Assembly (NCBI GenBank): GCA_002049455.2
Contig: KV919037.1
Span: forward strand, 1 to 64,000
Source: Porphyra umbilicalis
Taxonomy: Eukaryota > Rhodophyta > Bangiophyceae > Bangiales > Bangiaceae
Direction: 5' to 3'
Length of the DNA: 64,000 nucleotides
Made by a program: the position numbers and the translations under genes. The notes beneath the pieces are model-generated. The model saw only the letters and a program-made list of their open reading frames with translations. It had not been told where the DNA came from and did not search any database. Shown piece by piece: positions 44,151-56,428 of this stretch (its first letter is position 1; each line of letters opens with the position of its first letter).

Positions 44151-45991
44151 ACGAGGGCGGCGGCGACGGCGGCGGTGGCGGCGGCGGTGACGGCGACGGC
44201 GACGATGGCACCCTGCGCGTCGGCGCGTACCTCGTGGAAGTCGCGCCGTCGGTGCAGGTGCGGGCGGTGTTGGGGGCGGCCGGCTCCCGCGGCGCCTCCG
44301 TGCCCGACGTGCGGGGGGTGCTCGGGTCGGTCCTCGGGCGCAAGCTCCTGACGCGCCTCGTGGCGGCCGTGGCGGCGGCCGCCGACGCGGCGGCGGTGCG
44401 GGAGCACCAGGGCAAGGCCCTCCACAAGCGCTACGTGCTCCCGGGGGGGGGGGGGGGGGGGGGGTGGACGCGGCCGACGCGGCGTGGCTCGCGCCGCTCT
44501 TTGGGGGGGGGGGGGGGGGGCCGCCGCTGCCGGGGGAGGCAGAGGTGCTGGCGGCGGCGGGGGGGGGAGGGGAGACCCCGACGGTGATTGCGGCGGCGGC
44601 GGCGGCGGCGGCGGCGGCCACCCCCTCCGTGGCCGACGCTGCGCCGCCGCCGGTGGTCGCGTCGGCGGCCGCCGCGTCGACGGCGGCGGCCAAGGCGGCG
44701 GCCGCCGCCGCCGCCGCCGCCGACGGGCCCATCCCCACCCCCCCCCCCCCCCCCCCCCCCCCCCACGGCGGCGGGCCCCCCCCCGTCGTTGCCGCGCGCC
44801 TCGCCGCCGCGTCGGCGGCGGCCAAGGCGGCGGCCGCGGCGGCGCCGCGCACGCCCGGCGCCCCCCCCCCTCCCTCACCGCCCTCACGCGGCAGGCGCTG
44901 CTGCGGGCGCTCCTCGCCGAGCAGCGGGCGCTCGGTCGGGAGGCGCTCGGGCGGCTCATGGCGGCGGCGGAGCGCGCCCCGTTTGCGCGCATGGACCGCA
45001 AAGTGATTACGCGCGTCGTCGACGCGCTCGTCGCCGCGGGCGACGCCGTCGAGGTCGTCCTCCCGCGCGTGCGGTGCCCCTTGTACCAGCCGCCGTCGGG
45101 GGGGGGGGGGGGGGACCCCCGCCCTCCCCCGCCGCGGCCGCCACCCCCACCCCCACCCCCGCCCCCGCCGCCGCCGCCGCCGCCGCCGCCGCCTCCGCCA
45201 CACCCGCCGCCACGCCGCCGCCGCTGCCGGCGGTGGCGCGCGTCGCCGGCATGGTGCGCCTGCTGCTGCTGCCGGGCGTGCCGACCGACGCGCCCGAGGT
45301 GGTGGCCCTCCTCGCCGTGCCGCCGCCGGGCGCGTCGGTGACGCCGATGCAGGTCGGCCTCGCCGACCGCCGCCGCCGGTTTGGGTCGGGCGGGGGGGGG
45401 AGGGCGCCTCCGACCCGCCGTCAGGGGGTCGACGGCCCGCCGCCGCGGCGGCGGGGGCGGCGGCGGCCGTGCCGTCCCCGCCGCGGGCGCCCGTGACGCC
45501 GACGCAAGCCGTCGCCGCCGCGCTCGCCGCGTCGACGGCCGCCGCGTCGGCGGCGCGCGGCTTCCCCGGGTGCCCCCTCCCCGACGGTGACGTGGACGCG
45601 GTGCCCCTCCCCGACCGCCCCGGCGTGCGCGGGCGGCGGTCGCTCGCGCGGCTCCTCCCCGCCCGCCGGCGGGTGAGCGCCTCGGCGGCGGCGGCGGTCG
45701 GCTTTGCGCCGCTCCTCGCCGCCGTGCACCCGACGCGGTCGGCGGCGCTCGCGCACCAGTCGATGCTGCTGCTGTTGTACGCGCGGCATTACGGGCTCGT
45801 GGCGGCAACGATGGTGCGCGCGCGGGAGTTCCACTTGGCCCTCCTCCGCCTGTACGTGTGGGGGGGGGGGGACAGGGGGGGGCGGGGGGGGGCGACCACC
45901 GACCGCCGGCGCGCCCGACGGCGCGCCCGCCGTCGACGCGGCGGCGGCGGCGGCAGCGGCGGGGGCGGGGGCGGCGGCGGACGTCGGGGCG

Positions 45992-46022
<31 letters not shown>

Positions 46023-49000
46023 AGAATTCCTCATCACCGCTGCCCTCGAGGCCATGTCCCTCCACACGGTCGCCACGACGCTCGGCCTCTTTGTCGACTT
46101 GGGGTCGATCCCCCCCCCCCTGCGGAGCACCCCCGTCGGCGCCCTCCCCCCCCCCGCCCGCGACGCCATCCTCTGCTCCCGCGCCTTTGTCGCCCAAACG
46201 CGGCGGCTGATGGGCACGCTGCGGCGGCTTGGCGTCGTTGCCCTCACCCCGTCGGCGGGGTGGCGGCTGGCCGCCGACGGGGTGGCCGACCACGCAACGT
46301 TTAGCGGCGGCACGTGCGTGCCGCCGGGCACGCCCCCGCCGCCGCCGCCCGTCGCCTTTACGACCGAAGCGGCGGCGGTGGGGTGGTGGGCCGACTTGGC
46401 CGCCGTCGCGTGCCGCTTTTGGCGCGACGGCGGCCGCGCGGCGGGGGTGGGGGGGGGGGGGGGCGCCCAGTCGCCGGGGGGGATGGTGGCGGCGGCGGCA
46501 GCAGCGGCGTGGCGGGTGTGGCGGCCGGTGGCTCGGCGGGTGCGGCGGCGGGTGCGGCGGGTGCGGCGACGGCGGCGGCGGCGGCGGCGGCGGCGGCGAC
46601 GGCGGCGGCGCGCGCCGGCCGCGACACCGTCACGGAAATGTACTGCTCGCGCAACTGGAACGAGGACGTGACGGATCGGGTGTTTGCGGCCGCGACGGCG
46701 ATTGGGTTGGAGAAGGAGTTTGGGCGGCTGGGGGCGGCGGCGGCGCCGCCGGCGCACGGGCAGGGGGGGGGGTGGGGGGGGGGGGCTGCGCCGCGGGGGT
46801 TGTCAGACACTGCCGACGGCGCTGCCGCGGGTGGCGGCGCGGCCAATGGGGCGGCGGCGGGGGGGGCGGGCGCCGGTGCCGCCGCTGCGAGTGGCGCGCC
46901 TGCGAGTGGTGGCGCTGCGGTCGGCGCCGACGCCGACGGCGGTGCCGCTGGGGACGCCGCTGCCACTGGGGACGCTCCTGCCACTGCGGACGCTGCTGCG
47001 ACTGGGGACGCGGCCGGCGACGGCAACGTTGCTGCCGACGCTGCTGCGTCGGGCGGCGCTGCCGTCAATGGCGCTGCCACTGGCGACGCCGCCGCCAATG
47101 GTGCTGCCACCGGCGACGCCGCCGTCACTGGTGTTGCCACTGCCGACGCCGCCGCCCATGGCGCTGCCACCGGCGGCGCCCCCGCCAAGGGCGCTGCCAC
47201 CGGCGACGGTGCCGCCAATGGGGGTGCGACCGACCCCCCCCCCCCCCCCCCCCCTCCGACCCCCCCCTCCCCCTCCTCTCCCCCAACCCGCCCCGCCCCG
47301 CCATGGCCGGCGAGGGCGTCACGGCAAGGGCGGCGGCGGCGGCGGCCCCCCCCCCCATCCCCGGCTCGGCGCCCGGCTGGGGCCGCGACCTCAGCCTCGT
47401 CGACGTGCACGACGCGGCGGTGCGCGTCGGCGTCCCGCCGCTCACCGCCTGGTGCTACTATGTGTATCGGCAGGGCCACGGCATGCCGCTGCGCGTGCGC
47501 AAGTACCTCCACGCGCCCCTGCCGCTGGCCAAGATGCGGCGGCGGCGGCGGCGGCGCGCCGGCACCCCGCCTGAGGAGGAGGAGGAGGCAGGGGGGGGGG
47601 GGGCGCCCCCGACGACGCGACGGGCAGCGACGGCGGCGGCTCGTCTGACGGGGAGGAGGGGGACGCGACGTACACGTCGGGCGCTTCGGGGGGGGGGGGG
47701 GGGGGAGCGGCACCGCTGCGAGTGGGGACACGTCGGGCGGCGTCGTTTGCCGCCGACCGCGGCAGCGGCGGCGACTGATGCGCGACGACGGTAGCGGCGG
47801 CGCCGGCGGCGACGGCGCCATGGACCGAGACGCGGGGGCGACCAGCGGCGCCGGCGCCGCCGACGCCGACCATCGCACGGGCGCGTCGGGCAGTGGCGGC
47901 GGCAGCGCCGGCGGCAGCGGCAGCGGCAGCGGCAGCGGCAGCGGTACCCCGTCGGGTGGCGACGGGGCGGCTACCCCGACGACCTTGGCGGAGCTCCTCG
48001 ACCCGTTTGGCGCTGCTCGCGGCGCGGCGGCGGCGGGCGGCGGCGGCGGCGGCCGCCGCCGCGCAGCGGCGGCGGGCCGCCACGCCGCCCGCCGCCGCGC
48101 CGCCGCTGCCGCCGCCGTCGCCACCACCGCCGCCTTGTCGGGGGAGCGCGGCGACGGGGACCGCCGGCGGCCGCCGCCGTCGCCCCCCCCCCCCCCGCCG
48201 CCACCCGCCGACGGCCGCGGCGGGGCTGCCACCGGCGCCGACGCCGCGGCGGCGGCGGCGGCGGGGGCGCCCCCCCCCCCCCCCGCCCCCGCAAGCGCCC
48301 CCCCCCCCCAGTGACGCCGACGGCGTTGCGGCACGCCGCCGCACGCGGCGGCGGCGCTCCCTCGCGGCGGCCGCCGGGTGTTCGTCCCCCCCCCCCCCCC
48401 CCCCAGCCGCCCCCCTTTCCCGCCTCTGCCCCCCCGGCGGGTGCGCCCCCCCCCCGCGCCGCCCCGTCGACGGGCCGCCGCTCCGCCGCCGCCGCGGGCA
48501 GTCGTGGCCGCCCGCCCGCGAGATGCGGCTGCTGGCGGTTGTGGCGCTCGCGCGCGCCCTCGAGCGCATTGCGCTCGCGCGCGTCGGCCGGCGGCCGGCG
48601 GGGGGGGTGGCCACGCCCCGGGGGGGGGGGGGGGGGGGGGGGAGGGGGGGGGTGGGGGGGGGGGGTGGGGAGGGGCCGGCGCCGCCGAAGCGGCGGCCGT
48701 GGCCGTGCCCCCTGTGACGCGTGACGCGCCGGGGTGGGGGGGGGGGGGGCGCGTCGGGCGCACCGGCCGAGGCGGCGGCGGCGGCGGGCGCGGCGGCTGC
48801 CGCTGTGCCCGACGCGGCGGCCGTGGCCGTGCCCCCTGTGGCGTGGCACGCACCGCGCTTGGGGGGGGGGGGGGTACTCCCGGTGGCGCCCGCGGCGCAC
48901 GCGCCCGCCGAGGCGGCGGCGGCGGCCGCGGCGGCTGCCGCTGTGCCCGACGCTGGGGCCACCGCCGCGGCACCGCCGGCCGGCGTGCCGCCTCTGCCGC

Positions 49001-49593
49001 TGCCGCCGCCAGGCGTGCCGGCGGCGGCGGGCACGCCGGCCACTGCGGCGGGCGGCGGGGCCACCTCGGCGGCGGCGCCGTCTGACGTGCGGGCGGGGCT
49101 GCCCGAGGCGCCACGCGCCGTGGCCGACGCGCCGCCGACGGCGGCAGCCCCCCCCCCGCCACGGCAGCGTCGGCAGGCGCGGCGCCCGCCGTGCCGCCGC
49201 CCGCGTCTCCCGCACCGGCGGCGGGCGGCGATCCTGGCGCCGTGTCGTTTGGCGCCGCCCCGCCGCCGCCGCCGTCGGCGGGGCATCCCCCTCCCCCCGT
49301 CGCCGACGAGACGCTCTCGGCGGCGCAGGCGGCGGCGCAGGCGGCGTTGGCGGCGGCCATGGCGGAAGTGGACGACGCGGATGCAGAGGCGGCGGCGGCG
49401 GCGCCGACACCCGCGCCGGTGCTGCCGGGCGGGGGGGGGGGGGGGGGGGGGGGGGCGCCGCTTGGGATGGGGTGGGGGGGGAGCGCGCGCCGAGCGGCTG
49501 CCGAGCAGCTCGAGCGGGGAGGAGGGGGACGAGGAGGAGGAGGCGGGGGGCGCCACCCCCACGCAGAGTGTGCCGCCACCCGCCATGACGCCA

Positions 49594-49665
<72 letters not shown>

Positions 49666-52359
49666 GGCGGCGGCAACGGCGGTGGCACCGTCGACGGCAC
49701 GGGCGGCGCCCCCCCCAGCGACGCTGACAGCGTCGGCGAGGAGCGCATGCTGTGGGACGCGTCTGGCGCGTACGGCCCCGGCTCGACGGGCGGCCGCGCG
49801 GCCGGCTGCCACCGGTACCTCATCTCGTGGGAGGACATTGCGCGGAGCATTGGCGTGCCGATGCGGATGACGCGGAACCGGGCGGCACTCCTCATGCGCA
49901 AGCCCGACGTGCGGAGCGTCTTTGCGCGCATGGTCGCCCTTATCGTCGACTACTACACGTCGGGCGCGGCGCCGCTGGTGCCGCTGACCACCAGCGGCTT
50001 GCCGGCGCTCTACCGCATGCCCCTCACCATCCGCACGCGCGTGCGGCCGGGGGAGGAGGTGTCCCTCGTGGACCGGTTTTGGGCCAAGCTCCGGTCGGCG
50101 CCCGCCGCTGCCGGCGGCGGGGCGACAGAGTGGCGGACGCCGTCGACCGCGTCGACGCGGGCGGCCGGCGCGTCGTCGGCCGCGTCGCGCAACCCGTCGA
50201 GCCGCGGGCGGGGGTGGGGGACGGGCCACCGACCGGGGTGGGCGCCGACCGCCCGCCGCCTGTCGGCGGCGGCGGCAGACGGCCTGCGGCCCGCCGCGCT
50301 CGACTTTTCCGACGGCGCCCCGCCTCGCGCGTCGGTCGCCGCCGCCGCCGCCGCCGCCGACGGCGGCAGTGCCGGGGGCGGCGACGCGGCGGGTGGGGGC
50401 GACACCCCCCGCCCCCCCTCCCTCGTCTCGTGCCTCGTGCAGGAGGGCGTCAAGCTCGTCGTGCGCTCCCCCGCGGGCGCCTACGAGTCGGCCGCCGGCC
50501 GCGGCTTACTGTTTGCGCTCGACGATGCGGCGATCGCCGACGGCAACGGCGACGGCGGCGGCGGCAGCGACGGCGGCGGTGGCGGCGGACGCGGCAGCGG
50601 CAGCGGCGGCAGGCGTGGCGGCGAGTCGGCCCTCAAAGCCGCCTTTGTCGCCCTCCGCGCGCGCAACGTCATTGTGCGGGGCACCAAGGACGGGAGTGGG
50701 CGGGATTGGGCGATTGGGCGGGCGGTCGTCAATGCACTCGCGGACCGGACAATGCCGGCGCCGTTTTTTGCGGCGGCGGGGGGGCGCGGGCGGCGGCCGC
50801 GGCGGCGGCCGCGGCGGCGACCGTGGCGGCCGCTGCAGCGACCGCGGACGGGGGTGGAGCCGACGGCGACGGCGGCGGCGGCGGCGACGGCGGCGGCGGC
50901 GGCGGCGACGGTGGCGCCCGCCCGCCTGTGGAGCTCGGCGCGACCTTTTGGGCGGCGCCGGGCGACGGGGCGGCCAAGCTGGCGGTCGCCCTCGAGTGGG
51001 CGTGCGTGGCGGGGCGGGCGGTGCTCGCGCCGCCGGGGGGGGACGACCCGCCCGTGGTGGGGGCGGGGGGGAGCCGCCGGGCACGCCTGGGGGGGGGGGG
51101 TGGGGGGCACCGGCCGTGGCAGAGACGCTGGCGGGCGGGGGAGCACGCCGGCGGGCGGGGGGGGGCCCCGCCCGCGGCGGCGGCTATGCACGTGGAGCCG
51201 CCGCCGCCGACCGACGGCGGCGGTGCGGACGGGGTGGCGGCGGCGGCGGCGGCGGGGGGCACGCCAGCAGTCGGGGTGGCGACGCACGCCGCGGGGGCGG
51301 CCATGGACGTGGAGCTGCCGCCGACCGACGGCGGCGGTGGGGGTGGAGCAGCGGCGTTGCCGCCCCGCGGCGGCACGCCCAGCGCGTCGCCGGCAGGGGC
51401 CATGCAAGTCGACGGCGCCGTCGCGGCCGGCGGCGGCGGCGCGTCTGCCGACGCGGCCGACGGCGGCGGCGGCGGCGGAGCGCCCGCGGGCGCAACGGCT
51501 GCGGTGCCGCCGCCGGTGGGTGGGTCGGCGCCGTCTTCCACCCCGGTGGGGGCTGCCCCCCCCCCCCGGGCGCCCCCCACACCCCCGTGTGGCGCCCCGT
51601 CTACCCCCGCCCCGCCGCCGTCACGGCGCGCCTGCGCGACGCGGACCGCACCGCGTGGGCGGCGCTGCTCGCGGCGTCCGCCACCGACGCGCGGGGGCGG
51701 TTGGCGCTGATCGCGGTGCGGTCGGCGGTGGCCGCCGCCGGCGCCGCGGGCGTGCGCGGCCACGCGCTCCTCGCCGCCTGCCGCGTCGCGGCGCTGCCGG
51801 CGGCAGCGGCAGCCGCCGCCGCCGCCGCGGGGCTCTCGGCCGCCGACGTGTCGGCCGACGAGGTGGTCGGGGCGGTGCGCCGCCTCCGCGCCGCCGCCAT
51901 TGTACACCGTTACGAGGTGGATGACGATACGGGCGGGGCGCTCACGACCGGCGGCGGCGCGCTGTTTGTCCTCCGCTGGCGCACCGCCCCGTTTTGGGTG
52001 TACCCGTACCGGGTGGTCGGGCGGCCGGCGGCGGCGCCTCTGGCGGCGCCGCCGGCGTCGGCCCCGTCGGCCACGCCCCGGCCGGCGGTGCGCGTCGGCC
52101 GGCCGCCGCGCGTTGTGGAGTTTGACCACGCGGGCGGGCGGCCGCTCGGGCCGCTCGTCGCCCTCGACGCGGGCCCCGACCGGCCCCTCATGGCCGCCCT
52201 CCGCGCGCGCCTCGTCGCCACCCTCATGCGCCTGCCGGGCCCGTCGCAGGCGCTTGTGCTCGCCGCCCTCCGCCGCACCGACGTGCCGGGGCGGGCGGTG
52301 TTGGGCGAGTTGGCCGCCCTGGAGCGCGCGGGCGTCGTGCGCCGCACCTGTGTGGCGGT

Positions 52360-52394
<35 letters not shown>

Positions 52395-52614
52395 GGGGCG
52401 GGGAGGGGGGGCGGGCGCTGCCCGCGCGGCGGCGCGGCGGGCGCTCGTGGCGCGCCTATCGTCGCCCGCGACGGGGGTGGTGACGCTGCCGCCCGAGCCG
52501 CTGGACGACCTCGACGATGATGTGCCCGAGCTGACGGGCCGCGGGCGGGGGGTGGAAACGCACTACTGGGTGTCGCTGGCGTGTGTCGACGCGCTGCCCG
52601 AGGCGGCGCGGTGA
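42710..52614 (+). CDS. TFIIIC largest subunit (B-block-binding, GTF3C1/tau138 type), frame-broken at homopolymers
   Basis: TFIIIC binds the internal B-box of tRNA genes to recruit RNA polymerase III. From ATG 42710 (MDDLFAAAADAVAL) the reading can be followed to TGA 52614 only by changing frame at G/C runs (near 43090, 44080, 44450, 44740, 45110, 46470, 47235, 47590 and others). Recognisable parts: a winged helix (LAPRLGCSPAVLHHHVMGLV, near 43280); further winged helices (DVRGVLGSVLGRKLLTRLVA near 44320, MDRKVITRVVDALVAAGD near 45010); the signature YGLVAATMVRAREFHLAL (near 45790); FLITAALEAMSLH followed by RRLMGTLRRLGVVAL (46026-46250); a Myb-like RRRRGQSWPP (48490); and ALKAAFVALRARNVIV (50640). 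This order matches plant/animal GTF3C1. Poly-Ala, Gly and Pro inserts inflate it to about 3,300 codons. Frame breaks may be assembly indels; a pseudogene is less likely given the conserved segments. Confidence 0.75.
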
Positions 52615-53056
52615 CTGGGCGGCGGGCGCGGGGGGTGACCGCAAGCCACTGGGTGGGGGGGGAGGGGGACGGCCGTGGCACTGCGTGTCGCGCAACGTGC
52701 GGCGCCCTATTTGTTGCCTGCGGGCGGGCGGCGTTGGTGTGCGGTCTGTCACCAGCGTACGAGTACGGTCGTGCGCCGGGTGTCGTGCGCCGTCCTGCTC
52801 TCTTGTTTTTTTGGCCGCCGCATGGATGAGGGTCGATGGTGGTGGGGGGGTATGGTTGGTTCTGTGCCACTATGGGCGGGGGGCCCGTGACGTTGACACC
52901 GAACGTGAACCACTTTCTGCTGTGTCGGGGTTAGCGGGACGGGAGGCGTCTGGTGCGTGTGGTGTGGCGCGCTCCCTACCTCATGGAGGACCGATTCTGG
53001 TCTTGTTATCAACCTATAAATTGATCAAGAGAATCGCGTTGAGCGCAACGGAGCTT
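52615..53056. other. spacer between TFIIIC gene and tRNA
   Basis: No gene is supported; it presumably holds the TFIIIC 3' untranslated region. Confidence 0.5.
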
Positions 53057-53212
53057 CCCTTCGTGGCCTAGTGGATAAATGGCGCGAGACGCCAGTCTTC
53101 GGCGATGCACTTCTAGACCTTCATTTGGTTGGGGCGAGCATCTGGGGCTACACTCGCTAGCCCCAGGCCGGAAACAATGCATAGATCGTGGGTTCGAGTC
53201 CCACCGGAGATG
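53057..53212 (+). tRNA. trnR(ucu): tRNA-Arg (anticodon UCU) with two introns
   Basis: A-box TGGCCTAGTGG (53064-53074) and B-box GGTTCGAGTCC (53191-53201) are ideal. T-arm GTGGG-TTCGAGT-CCCAC (53188-53204), anticodon stem ATGCA/TGCAT (53105-53109, 53178-53182) with loop CT-TCT-AA, and D-arm GCCT-AGTGGATA-AGGC all form if two insertions are removed: 53079-53100 (22 nt, in the D-arm, itself containing a TGGCG/CGCCA hairpin) and 53116-53176 (61 nt, at the canonical position after base 37). The mature RNA is then exactly 73 nt with discriminator G. The acceptor stem pairs at five of seven positions; positions 1 and 2 (CC) do not pair with 71-72 (AT), which is the main doubt. A T5 terminator follows. 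D-arm introns are known from red algal tRNAs (Cyanidioschyzon). A tRNA pseudogene or tRNA-derived SINE head is the alternative. Confidence 0.62.
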
Positions 53213-53234
53213 CGAAGAAGTCACGACTCTGTTC

Positions 53235-53239
53235 TTTTT
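53235..53239 (+). terminator. RNA polymerase III T5 terminator
   Basis: TTTTT lies 23 bases downstream of the tRNA discriminator, the usual Pol III stop. Confidence 0.65.
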
Positions 53240-54210
53240 GCCGCGCTGACATCGGCGCTGTCTCGTTGGACCAGCGTTCAACCGGATGAAACTCCATGGA
53301 AAATCTACTCTGGGCAGTGTGGGAGGTCCCTATGAAAGACCGTGCAAAGAGCTCGTGCTGCACTGCTGTAGACCTGCTGCGCCACTGCATGCGAGCTGCT
53401 TGCATCTCCATGAGAGCCGATGAACGCAATACGGCTAGTACTTTCTGTCTTTGTCCTCTTGAAGACCACAACACCTCCTGCAGAAAAGCCAGCGGTCGTC
53501 AGTCTACAGATGAAGGTGATGCGAGGCAAATACCGAGATGTCCTGTCCAGGAGGAAGCAGAAGCGCTTTTCACACTTGGATTACTGGGCGAGACAACAGC
53601 ATACTGCAAGTACGGCATACGCTCCTGCTGAAATTTTCCCTTCACTGTGCGGGACAAGCTTGTAGGAGACGTCTTTTGTGGGCTGCATGCCTGTTCCTGG
53701 CTCGGAGATTCACGACAGCACCGTGCGCGGTGAAAGTTAAAAACGAAAACTACATTAACCGGATTAAGGTATTGCTGATCCCCCAATTTTGTCCTCATCG
53801 AACGGGAACGGGACTGCTTGTGTTTCGCACCTAATAGATCTTATGTGAAACATTCTTGAATAGTTAGCGACTTCGCTGCAGGACTGACAATCGTTTCTAT
53901 CCTAAATGCGACACGCGTCCTCATCCGGACATTACAATTGCAGCCATTGTACCCCCTGGCGGTCCCGCTGGCGTGCCACCTGCCTCCAAACAGGAAAAAT
54001 GCCAGACAACCGACGAGCGTGCCGCCTGACAGCCACCCAGGCCACAAAAGGGGGTACTGCCGTTTTCATGGGGGTGTCGCCGTCGTCGACACCACCGTCG
54101 TCCCCACCAGCACCGTCGCCGTCCCGCACACTGTCGCTGTCGACCCACTACCAGTGTCATTCCGGTCGCCTCGTCCCGCGTGACAGAAGCAGCGCGCCTC
54201 ACCCGGCACC
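53240..54210. other. intergenic; no supported gene
   Basis: Base composition is near balanced and open frames are short and unconvincing. The region leads into the 5' end of the zinc-knuckle gene. Confidence 0.5.
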
Positions 54211-55587
54211 ATGGATCCGGATGCCCCCGCTCCCGCGGCGTCTTCCGAGGCGTCTTCAACATCTGGTGATGCTACCCCGAACGCTGCCAGCCCCGCAGGT
54301 GAGTTTTCTTGATCATTCTTCCATCTTACGACGTGCGTCGTCCCAGCACTGTGTATGGTACATCCTGGACATCGGTTTCTTCTCCTATATCTTTTTGGCT
54401 GAAGCGATCGTATCTGACCTGAATCATGGGCGCGTTTCTGTGATTTCGTACATGCATGGGACTCTCGACTATGATTTCGTGCATTTCCAGGCGTGTCGGA
54501 CTCTGCAGGTCAATCATCCCAGGGCAAGCGGAAGTGCCGAGTGTGCCGGATGCAAGGGCACACCATCACCACGTGCCCGCTCCACATGAACGCCACCTAC
54601 TTCTGTGGCTGCGGCCGGCCAACATGCACTGTGTGCCCGGTCGCATGCAAGACGTGCAACGTGCCCGGCCACAGCGAGGACACGCAAGTCGCCAAGATTC
54701 CGAAAGGATCACGCCAGCGAACCGCATTTGTTTGCGGTAAGCACAGCATGAATGACATGCACGCACGCTTGACGGAGATTATGCGCAAGCGACCCCTGAC
54801 GGGGCGTCAACAGAAAGAGAAGCGCAAGAACGGCAAGGCGGCCCTAGCCGCGGCATCTAGCGACAATGGTGGCAGCCTATTGGCAGCTCACGTCACGCAG
54901 GCTACTATTGTCGACGAGTGGGGCCTCGGAGGCGCGGCAGCTGGGCCGCGGGCGCGACGTGCGGACGCGGTAGTGGCGGCCACGAAGGACGCTGGAGCAA
55001 CAGCTGGAGGCGCCCGCCTGGCCGGCGCTATGGCGGCGGACCAGAGCATGCACGGCGACCGGGCAGTGACGGCGCCACCGGTGGCCCTCTCTCGCCCGTC
55101 GAGCGCTGGGTCGACGGTGGAGGAGGAGCGCTCGGCCGCGCTGGCGACTTTTGATGGGGCCTTTCGGGCGCTGCAGCAGCCCAAGTACACTCCCACCGAG
55201 CGCAAGTCTATGAAGGACGTCCTGGGCGAGGTCAAGATCAACGCGGCGCGTATGGGCTCCAACGCGGAGATTTACGGCTCCAGCAACCCCTTTTCGGTAC
55301 GTACGAGCGCTCAGTTGCGAACCGCGAGTATGAGGTTTGTGAACATATCTGATGTGGAGCTGTCATCTCAGGTGAGACAAACGATGAACGCCTTTTTTGA
55401 CGACCCCCACTATTTTAGCGGGTGCTCACTGACGGCCGAGACGGTGACGACGGATGCTGTAATGGAGATCCTGTCCGAGTGCGCCGTCAAGGCGGGCCTT
55501 TCCAACGTTGCTGCTCTCTCGTCCGTGAAGCAGTTCATCCTGGAACTGCGCCGCGCCAACGACAACCTTAGCGCCTACTTCTCTAAG
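54211..55587 (+). CDS. CCHC zinc-knuckle protein, at least two exons, 3' end unresolved
   Basis: Exon 1 (54211-54298) starts ATG in good context (CACCATGGA). A GT-AG intron (donor GTGAGT 54299, acceptor TTCCAG 54490) joins in phase to exon 2 at 54491. Exon 2 opens with a retroviral-type knuckle CRVCRMQGHTITTC (C-X2-C-X4-H-X4-C), then a second Cys-rich region (CGCGRPTCTVCPVACKTC, then GHSED), a Lys/Arg-rich segment, an Ala-rich linker and a globular region (KYTPTERKSMKDVLGEVKIN, ..., VSSVKQ-like helices) ending FSK at a GTACGT donor (55588). Later exons are uncertain; candidates near 55833 and 56320 are duplicates of one another. Knuckle proteins of this kind occur in transposons and in RNA-binding host proteins; I cannot decide which this is. 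Confidence 0.62.
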
Positions 55588-55810
55588 GTACGTGTCGCTC
55601 CTGTACCGGCAAGCCACCAAAGGCGTTAGAACAATGAGGAGCATTGTGACAGCCTCACCCTCCCCCACACACGAGCACGACTCCACTGGTGTCCAGCCGG
55701 CCCCGCCGGACGCGATGCGCGCTCAATCTTTAACGACGTTCCGACCGTGCATTTGGAGCTATCCATTTATCCCTGTCCTCTCTGTCCTTTTCTGCCCATT
55801 CTCATGGCCT

Positions 55811-56428
55811 GTGACATTTTCTGACCCCTCCAGTGAACTCCCTCGGCCCGAAAAGGTCGGGGTTTGGGGAGGCGGCGGCGCCGTCGGATTCCGTGCAACA
55901 CGAGAGCACAGGTGCACGCTGTTCGGCGGCGCCCGCCGCGCCCCTGATTCTGGGGCTGACTGTGTGGAGGAGATTGTGGGGGCCGGTGTGGCCGGGTTGT
56001 TGGAGTCGGTGGGTCGACCAGGTATGTAGACAGCGCGGGGTGCTGGCTGTTGCGATCGTCTTGCCTTGCGTACGTCCTGTTTTAGTGTGCGCCACTGTGT
56101 GCGGACCGGGCAGGTCTAGGGAGGGCCTTGATAGCCGTAGTCCGCACGGTGGGACGGTTCGGTTGCACGAGCGCCAATGCCGCTGTACACTTCATGCAAT
56201 ATGGACATGTACTGACTCGCTGCGTTTTGCTGTGCCAATGGCCGTTTATTCGCTGCTTCCCGTGTTCTGCGTTTTTTTCGGTGCGTGCCCGTGGTATGTG
56301 ACTTTTTCTGACCCCACCAGTGAACGCCCCTTGCCGGATAAGGTCGGGGTTTGGGGCGGCGGCGGCGCCGTCGGATTCCGTGCAACACGAGAGCACAGGT
56401 GCACGCTGTCCGGCGGTGTGCGCGGCGC
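55811..56428. repeat. two tandem copies of a ~130-bp exon-like segment, 487 bp apart
   Basis: 55811-55940 and 56298-56428 share a splice-acceptor-like TTTTCTGACCCC-CCAG and a long nearly identical stretch (GGTCGGGGTTTGGGG ... CACGAGAGCACAGGTGCACGCTGT). The acceptor and downstream frame are both conserved, as expected from exon duplication, but the connection to the upstream gene is unproven. Confidence 0.8.

Noticed and set aside
43190-45808. 872-residue minus-strand open frame
   Set aside because: Antisense to TFIIIC in G/C-rich DNA; Arg/Pro/Ala composition with no motif.
46358-49931. Minus-strand open frames of up to 1,073 residues
   Set aside because: Complement of poly-Ala/Gly coding tracts gives long stop-free Pro/Arg/Ala frames; no domains.
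53009-53281. Minus-strand frame with SHLRWDSNPRS
   Set aside because: This is the familiar false translation of a tRNA T-arm; the locus is the tRNA.
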